Origin: Sophora flavescens
Lineage: Eukaryota > Streptophyta > Magnoliopsida > Fabales > Fabaceae
DNA length: 64,000 nt
NCBI GenBank assembly: GCA_030762895.1
Contig: CM061064.1
Coordinates: 236,374,586-236,438,585, forward strand
Direction of reading: 5' to 3'
Below the pieces are notes generated by a model, which searched no databases, was not told where the DNA came from, and saw nothing but the letters and a program-made list of their open reading frames with translations. Shown piece after piece: positions 56,697 through 64,000 of the stretch. A program made the translations under genes and the position numbers. The first letter of the stretch is position 1. The number at the start of each line of letters is the position of its first letter.

Positions 56697-57668
56697 GTGG
56701 TTTTGTGCTAATTATATCTCATTTTCACCCAAATTAGACTTGATTGCCTTTAAGCAACATTTTGAGTCTCTAAAGTAGTTTTATGTTAATTTAGTTGATT
56801 TAGAGTCAAATAAAGCACTTACTGCTATTTCTTGTTTTCAGGTTAATAAAAAATGCAATTCTGGAGTATTCGCCTCGCGAGAGGATGCTCGCCTCGCGAG
56901 CCCGAAGACCAGCACGAGCAGGAACAGTCACCCTCTCTGGTTCGCCTCGCGAATCATGTTTCACCTCGCGAGAAAGCGACTGTTCATATGATTCGCCTCG
57001 CGAAACATGTTTCGCCTCGCGAGCGACCGCAACCCAGAATCTGTTTTATGTTTGTAATGGAGAGCTAGTCTCCTTTGATTAATCTACTGCGATTGGGTTC
57101 CATTGACGCTTGAGGTTTTGTAATTCCTAAACTTAATGCTATTCTCTTTCAATATTTGTTCTGTATGTTCTGTTTGCTTAATTCAGGATTATATAGGATA
57201 GGTATTGATTTGTTTCAATGATTGTATGTTCCTATACTTAATCGTGTTTGCTTAATTCGCGTGTGTTCGTTCATGTTCGCTTAGTTCATGAGTGCTTCAC
57301 CCCGTTTGCTTAATTCGGGAATAGGAACACATGTCTCGTAGCATTGGTTTCGCTTGTTAATTGATGTTACAATCGAAAAGAGAGTAGAATCCGCTTAGGG
57401 CATGGAATTATGTAAACCGATGATAGTGGGAAACCGAGAACAGTAGGTTAATCGTTGTTTAGCTTATTTGGTAATTGTTTAGTTTACATTGTTTTTCTGC
57501 TTTGTTTTATTTATTTAATTTCAAATCCACAACCCCCCATATCTGACTGACTTTTTCTATTAACAGCAACCCAAGAGTCCTTGTGAGACGATACTCGAGT
57601 TGTCGATTCCTAAACTACATATTTTGTAAACCGCTCGCTTTTTGGCGCGTGCGCGACAACGCGACCAC
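56697..57668 (+). mobile_element. LTR (solo or fragment) inserted in the copia gag
   Basis: About 970 bp that interrupts the gag frame. The insertion edges show ACCGTGG (56694-56700) and CCACGGT (57665-57671), an inverted pair, so exact ends and target duplication are uncertain. It contains six CGCCTCGCGA-type palindromes and ends in a TTTTTGGCGCG-like stretch near 57640 reminiscent of the Asp-tRNA primer site following some Ty3 LTRs. No coding capacity. Confidence 0.5.
56871..57022. repeat. Array of CGCCTCGCGA palindromic words
   Basis: Copies at 56871, 56890, 56943, 56962 (one mismatch), 56994 and 57013, all followed or preceded by T/G-rich spacers of unequal length; the core TCGCGA is a perfect palindrome. 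Confidence 0.9.
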
Positions 57669-58373
57669 GGTTCAACTCAAGCTCATGTTCCTGTAATTTA
57701 CCAAATAGAGTGGCCAAAGACATAGAAGTTAGATTACGTGATTCAGAAATAGCAGTTACTTTGGGTTGCCAACTTCTATTCAAGCACCTAAGAACTTTAT
57801 TTATCAAGTCTTCATTACTAGACGATTTCCCAAGAGCCCTAAGATGATTTATAATATGGGTAAAACGTTTTTGCATATCTTGTATGGTTTCACCCTGTTT
57901 CATCCTAAATAGCTCATACTCATGGGTCAATATGTTCATCCTAGCCCTTTTGACCTCAGTAGTATCTTCATGGGTTAACTGAAGGGTGTCCCACATTTCT
58001 TTAGCAGTATTGAAATTTGAGATCCTATAGAACTCATCGTAGCTTAAAGCTGAAGTGATAATGTTCCTAGCTTTCAAATTGTGTTTGACCTTTTTATTTT
58101 CCTCGTTGGTCCAAACATTTATCGAATTATCCACCGAAGCACCATTGACTTCGTGCTTGGGGACAAGCACACCATTTTCTACAGCGTCCCAAATAACAAT
58201 ATCAAAAGCTTCAAGAAAATTTGCATTCTTTCTTTCCAGTAACCATACCCTTCACCATTGAAAGATGGGGGTCTGTTTACGGAGTTTCCTTCGTTACAAA
58301 AATTGTTTGAAGTCATCTTTCCTCTTGAGAAGGTTTCATCCTTTATATCCAAGAGTTAAGCTCTGATGCCACT

Positions 58374-59445
58374 TGTTGACAAGTGACTCCAAACACAAGA
58401 TGGGGGGTGAATTGTGTGTGAACTGTGTTTTTCAAAAAACTTTGATAAATGATTGATAAACGTCGCATGCAAATAAAATCGTTTAAGTAAAAGATAAAGG
58501 CATAAATAAAAGAGATAAGGGATGAGAATATGAACACAGATATATCGTGGTTCGGCCACAAGCTGCCCACGTGTCTTACGTCCAGTCCCCAAGGCAATAC
58601 CACCAAGGGTTTCCAATCAACTCTAATTTTTAAATAGGATCAACTAGAACCTTTACAATTCAGAGAACCCATACACAAATATCAGGATATACACTCCCAC
58701 GTGCAAGAGCCTCAAAAACGTTTTCGTGAGATCACACTCACTAAGAATTCAGAAGAAAGTTTACAAGAAGATAGCACTCAAAAGTGTAATAGATAAAACA
58801 AATTGAAGCTCAATACAATCAATACCTATGTGGTGTATATGTCTCTTAAAGTAAACTTTGCAAGTGTATGATTTAGAGTGGATACTACCACCACCACCAC
58901 CACCACCACCACCACCACCACCACCACCACTACACACCACCACTAACGCCACTACGACCATGACTGCTACTGCTACTACTACTACTTACTACTGCTGCTG
59001 CTGCTACTACTACTACTACTACTGTTGCTGTTGCTACTGCTATTATATTGGGTAATCGACGGAGTCGAGAATGGACGTGCAGAGACAAAATCAGACATTG
59101 TATGCTGAGACATCTTGACACCTAGGGTGGTGAGTCATATGGGTGACTCATCAATGTAATGATTACATTTAGCAAATATCTAGATATTTCTTCAAAATAG
59201 TGTAATGACCATTTTGCCCTTAGACTGTTTTACCCTTGAACTTCCATTGAAATGCGAAGTTTGTCCCAGCAATTTTGTGGACACAAATCAGCCACACCTC
59301 CAACCAATCCTCACCACATGTTAGTCACGATGACAATTTCTTTGGAAATTGCATTTTGGTCCTTAAATTTTAAGTTTTACAAATTGGTTCTTAATCAATT
59401 TTGCACTTTGGTCCTTAAGTGACAAGTTTTCCTTGCACTTTAGTT
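58374..59445 (-). repeat. 5' LTR of the truncated copia element
   Basis: Holds the conserved copia LTR block (GTTCGGCCACA ... TACGTCCAGTCCCCAAGG) at about 58548-58600 and a large trinucleotide repeat. Its far end is replaced by other DNA at about 59445. Confidence 0.65.
58886..59041. repeat. Compound trinucleotide microsatellite
   Basis: (ACC)n from about 58886 to 58930, then mixed TAC/TGC/TGT triplets to 59041. Frames through it give poly-Pro, poly-Gly or poly-Ser and are not genes. Confidence 0.93.
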
Positions 59446-59449
59446 CCCC

Positions 59450-60114
59450 CCCTCACCTCATCAAAGTGTGCACAACCCCTTTATCCCACACACATATTCA
59501 TTTCTTCCTATTACAACTTCATCTTCCTCACTTGAAACATAAAAACATAAACTTGATTTTGTGAAGCAACTACTAGATTCCTTGCTAGTTTTTCAATTCC
59601 AAGAGGTATACCTTACTCATCTTACTCAATCATCTCTATGTTCTTCAATAATTTTCATGTTTCAAAGCCATGATCATCATTTTCTATTCTTAGATCTAGA
59701 AGTTTGAAAAACTCTAGAAAATTTTAGAAAAATCCTATGATCATGAAACCGATTTCTTTGATCTTGTAATCATCTTTTTATTCATGATCCAAGAGCATGA
59801 GTCAAAAGAAAATTTCCTCCCTATTTTTCTAGTGTTGGCCGAAACTAAGCTTAAAGGGAGTTTATGGGTTTTGCTTTAGTTTTTGTGAAGTAACACTTGA
59901 TCTAGTCTATTTAATACTTCTACTTGCTAGATCTAAAAACTTGAAATCAAAATCAATCCCTAGATGTTTTCTTTCAAAGAGGCCGAAACCTTCATTTTGA
60001 GGGTGGAGGAAATTTTGGTTCAATTTTTAGAAGTTGACACTTGATTTCATCTTTCAATTACCTATATGTATTGAATCCAATTGAATCAAAATAAAATCTC
60101 TAGCCTATGTTTCA
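59450..60114 (+). repeat. Sense Tekay-type LTR fragment
   Basis: Similar in order and wording to the reverse complement of 62400-63200 (CTTCATCTTC, TGTTGGCCGAAAC/TCGGCCGAAACC, GATCATCATTTTCTA), so it is a sense piece of the family that follows in antisense. Truncated at the left. Confidence 0.6.
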
Positions 60115-63100
60115 TGTGACACCCTAACATGGGTCATCACATGGTTACCCGTTTGCGTAAATAAAACTTAATTTCATGGTTACTGTCGGAAAATAATGTT
60201 TTCTCAACGTTTATCTTTTCAAAATATGGTGATAATTTTTTTTTCTTCTTTTTAACCTCATAACAACAAAAACGTAATCAAATCACTCTTAAATACATAA
60301 TGTATATAAATCATACAACTATACTACCTCATATGTTTTCACACCTAGATCATTATCAGTTTAGTTTATTCTCAAAACATAATATAACACAATAGGACCT
60401 AAGCAGGTCGTAACTAACAGACGCTACAACTGATAGAAGCAGTAACAGCATGCTCTGAACTAGACAACCTTCTTCTTCTTGTAGAGATCATTCCCCTTGT
60501 GCGGCTCTGATATGTTTGTAAGGGTGAGACGCCAATATATTGATTTAACACAATAACCGCATGCGTGACTCAAAGGAAAGCATATAAACATATATATATT
60601 TTCATTCAACATCAGTTCTTAAATAAACAAGTAGTCATCATTGGGTTTCATAATCGAAACATCATCGTTTGAAAAACTATGCATGTACACTTCAATAATC
60701 GTCGTCTAACTTTTACCTAATCTCCGGAGATCACAACACCACGTAAATGAGATGATCAAGCTCGATATCCAGGTATATTAGGCACTTCGTGGCATGGAAT
60801 ACTTTATTCATCAAAGCACCATACATACTTCGTAGCACGGAATACCTTATTTATCAAGGAACCATACATAACTTCGTAGAATACCCTATCATTAAGGTAT
60901 CAGACATAGGACGTAGCATGAATACCATATCATTAAGGTATCATACATAACTTCGTAGAATGGAATACCTTATTCATCAAGGCACCATGCATAACTTCGT
61001 AGCCTGAATACCCTATCATTAAGGTATCATACATAACTTCGTAGCCCGAATACCCTATCATTAAGGTATCAGACATAGGACGTGGGCACGTCTGCCAATG
61101 CATGCATATAGAACATTTTGTTCTCATTGTTTTCTTCGTGCATAATCTTTCCTTTTCCAAAGATCAAGAGCTTATGACCAACATAGTTTTCAATGTCTTA
61201 AAGTCTTTTATTGACAACACAGGACACGCAGTCTGAGTGCTTAGTCACGAAACCCTAAACCAATGCATCGGACTTAGGTCCATGGTAGTAGAAAATATCT
61301 TAAATGTTTAAACATTATATCTCACTTATACAGTAGACACCCTGTCTATAGGACCTCAAAGTCCCAAAGGATCCCAAGTCCATAACACAACAACGAACCT
61401 TAGTATCTCGACGTCTTGGTTACCAAGTCCAACACCACTTTTAACACCGTTGAGTTAAACTTTACTTCGGAAGATCGTTTTAAATGGGAATAATTCTTTA
61501 ATCAAATCGTTGGTTACCAAATCTTGGTTTTCAGAAAAGAGAGCCACTTGAGGTTTAAACTTACTTAAAATACATACTGCCATTTTAAAACACTTGCCAT
61601 CAATATTTTTTTCCAAATTGCCGTCAATTATCATTTTTAAAGCCATTTAAGCCAAATCACAACTTTTTCCAATTAAATATTTTTCTAAAATTATAATTAA
61701 ATTATTTTCAATAATTAAATTCATAAAATAAATTTCTACAATATTACGGAATTTCTTACATAAAAATTAGCAGTACAGAAAAAATAATTTCGCGGTTACG
61801 TCCTCACTGTGACTCATAGTTTACTTTCACACTGATAAATCATTAAAATAATAATATTTTCGGAAAATTACTATTTTTAAAAAAAATAATTATTTAGACA
61901 AAATATAATCCAATATCTCTCAATTAAACATTGAATATTCTTCGTATATCTTCTTAAAGCTTTTACCTTGTTTAATTAATTGAGCACTGACCACTGTCAG
62001 GCTTCTCAAACAACAATTAACCACAATATCACAAAAATATTTCCAGGCAGATCATGCATCACAACACATTATAATATAATTGCAGATTAACAATTTAAAT
62101 TCAAATATCCCATCACAGATAAAAATAACATAACTTAAACAACTCGAACCAAATTAAACAAGCACCACAACCATAGATAAATAATAAAGACCACACACTA
62201 ATCACATACACTTATTGGGAAAAATCCCTCAGGTAACCTCCCCTAGACTCAAACTAACGGTTTCAAACAATCTCCCGATTTGATCCGGTTTCCTCCGTCG
62301 ACTTTAGGTCAAACCAACCCGATCGATTCCTTCATAATGAATTGCAACCAAAATAAATCAAAATCAAACAACAACACACTTAATCAAGAGGGTTAGGGTT
62401 CGGCCTCTTCTAAAATTTCTAGGTTAGGAAAGTTAAAATTTTCTAACTTTGGGATTTATGATCCTTAAGCTACTTAAACATATTAAGTCCTTAATCTAAG
62501 ATCATAAACTAAGAACTTTGAATGAAACTCATCTAGCTCCAAGACTAGGGTTTCGGTTTTCTCAAGGCAAAAAGGCTAGGGATTTTTGAAATTTTATCAA
62601 CTCTTGTATTCAATAAACATACATGACATAGAGTTGGATTCAAGTGTCACAAGACAACTTTTGAATCAAAACTCATCTAACCACAAAAATTAGGGTTTCG
62701 TCCCTTTTGAAACAAATAAGCTAGGGTTTTATTTTTGGTTTTCAAATCACTTATATACAAGATCTATCATGATATCAAGAGATTAAATCATGAATGATGG
62801 CTTAAAATTGAAACAAAATCCAAGAACACCCATTTTAGAGGGTTTCGGCCGAGCTTGGAAAAATAGGTAAGAAATTTCTCATGATCACATGCTTTTAGAT
62901 TATGAATATAGAGATGATTATGAGATCATATCAATTGGTTTCAAGTCAAAAGGGTTTTTCTAGAATTAGTTATGAATTTTTGAAGAAAGCTTCATGAATT
63001 TGAAACAAAATGAAGAACATGATGATCAAAGGCATAAACTCAAGAATCTTGTGAAGAGAGAGGCTTAGAATAGCAAGATTAAGAGAGACTACCTCTTGAT

Positions 63101-64000
63101 TATCAAATAAAATGATGATTTGGATGACGTTCTTCACGAAATCACATTGATGTTCTAAGTGTTCTTGAGAAGTTTAGAGAGAAAGATGAAGATGATGAAG
63201 ATTTAGAGCAGTTTCGGTAATTTGGACATATATCTCAATATACGTATCCGTTTTTGATGATCTTTATGCCGTTGGAAAGAAGAGAGAAAGAGGAACAAAT
63301 TTCATGTAGAAAGTTTTCCGAGATTCATAACAGAAAATGGTCAGAATCTCTGTGAAAAATCTGGCGAGTATGAACACCTATGAAGTTCTTATGAACTTTT
63401 GGAGAGAATGCTAAGTTAGATGAAGAAGATAACATAAAATTTACCCAAGTGTGTTGCTAAAGAGTGGGAGCCATGGGTTTAGGGGTAATTTTGTCAAAAA
63501 TTACAATGGCAAGACTTGTAAAAACCAAGTGAAACTAGGGGTAAAATAATCTTTTCCATGCCAAAATATCTAATTGTCATAAATGCGCCATTATGGCCAT
63601 TATAACTCGGATATGATCGCCATAAATGCTCGTCATCTCAGTCACATTAGTGTCTCTGCTATGTTGCCGACTCCTGAATTCATCCAACTCGGGTTTTTCC
63701 TAGAGATATCTCGACGTTTTCACCTGCCGTAAATATAATATTTTAATTTTACATTAATTTTTTAAAACTTCCAATATCGTATTAAATATGATAAAAACAT
63801 TTTTCATTTCGTTCACGAATTAAAATTAGGTTTTCTGAGCAGTAAACTTTTACTGTCAGTAAAAACGCAGAAAACGGCAGACTGATTTCCGTCTGAATTT
63901 TTAACCAAAAACTTTACCGTAATCCTATGAAAATAAGTATAACATGGAAATGACCTTGGTTTATCCAAAATCATTTTCTAAGTCTCGGATAAAAATATAT
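60115..64000 (-). repeat. Antisense Tekay-type LTR running off the window
   Basis: Starts TGTGACACCC at 60115; the sequence GGTCATCACATGGTTACCC matches the end of the big Tekay LTR. It has a box like GGTATCTCAC (reverse complement at 60518-60533) and a minisatellite at 60782-61079. TTTCA (60110-60114) should recur at the far end if it is an insertion. The rest (61080-64000) is AT-rich with no gene seen. Confidence 0.75.
60782..61079. repeat. 39-45-bp minisatellite in the LTR
   Basis: Seven imperfect units built on ACTTCGTAGC-(N)-GAATACC and ATCATTAAGGTATCA, in two sub-types (ATTCATCAAGGCACCAT and ATCATTAAGGTATCAT) that alternate. Confidence 0.88.

Larger units (their letters stand above)
56012..58316 (-). 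pseudogene. Copia Gag gene split by an LTR insertion
   Basis: From ATG 58316 on the - strand: N-terminal words PPSFNGEGYGYWKERM, a frame change near 58240, then the 58170-57670 ORF with the gag core (AKEMWDTLQLTHEDT, YELFRMKQGETIQDM, LGKLQEHELEL-like end). It resumes after the insertion at ~56690 (LDEPEADQTASLKV) and ends in 56524-56012, where the zinc knuckle reads CINFKKKGHIRPEC: the second Cys is Phe, so zinc binding is doubtful. No protease follows. Confidence 0.75.
55611..59445 (-). mobile_element. Truncated copia element (gag plus LTRs)
   Basis: LTR start TGTTGACAAGTGACTCC at 55611 and 58374, direct orientation, element on the - strand. The Met-tRNA-type primer site (reverse complement of ~58357-58371, TGGCATCAGAGCTTA) is beside the right LTR. 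Only gag lies between them; pol is deleted and the left LTR stops after ~240 bp (about 55850), merging into 160 bp of unassigned DNA before gag. The right LTR continues to about 59445, where a Tekay-like LTR fragment begins. Confidence 0.7.

Noticed and set aside
58761..59055. Poly-Gly and poly-Pro ORFs
   Set aside because: Artefacts of the ACC/TAC trinucleotide microsatellite.

Overview
This is a plant nuclear window from a eudicot; a legume is likely but not proven. The evidence is GT-AG introns, plant-specific transposon families (Tekay chromovirus, copia, CACTA, Mutator-like) and CCCTAAA-type telomere-like tracts. It holds one convincing host gene. Almost everything else is nested transposable elements, decayed repeats and a probable organelle-derived insertion.

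Layout. (1) Positions 1-14.0 kb: promoter region and a FRAGILE FIBER3-type (FRA3) WD40/inositol polyphosphate 5-phosphatase gene on the + strand. Eleven exons are readable without a frameshift (1098 codons). Intron 10 is swollen to 7.9 kb by a nest of three elements: a Mutator-like element (9-bp target duplication, one mismatch) split by a gag-only LTR element (duplication GGGGC) and by an odd insertion with two head-to-head LTR ends (duplication CCTGG). (2) 14.0-15.1 kb: a small MITE-like element and AT-rich spacer. (3) 15.1-52.5 kb: a degenerate telomere-like repeat tract cut into five visible pieces by a copia-type element that keeps only gag (16.1-24.2 kb), a 12.9-kb Tekay-clade Ty3 element on the - strand with 4.1-kb LTRs (24.35-37.2 kb), and two related CACTA transposons (4.4 kb and 9.9 kb). 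The smaller CACTA carries a two-exon ORF resembling a B3 DNA-binding domain; the larger carries TNP2-type transposase and Transposase_24-like genes with several lesions. The repeat changes strand at about 52.32 kb. (4) 52.55-55.6 kb: non-coding DNA that looks like plant mitochondrial DNA. (5) 55.6-59.4 kb: a copia gag fragment split by another LTR carrying a palindromic motif array. (6) 59.45-64 kb: a sense LTR fragment of a Tekay-like family, invaded by an antisense relative that runs off the window.

FRA3-type enzymes remove the 5-phosphate from phosphoinositides and inositol phosphates, and in Arabidopsis affect actin and fibre-cell wall deposition. No other host gene or operon-like partner is visible. 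The themes most worth following are the nested history of intron 10, the B3-like ORF inside a CACTA element, distinct palindromic word arrays in three unrelated LTR families, the strand-switching telomere-like tract next to organelle-like DNA, and an acidic ORF carried in the LTRs of the Tekay element. Coordinates of exons, LTR ends and target duplications were read by eye; family assignments come from motif recognition, with no database search.
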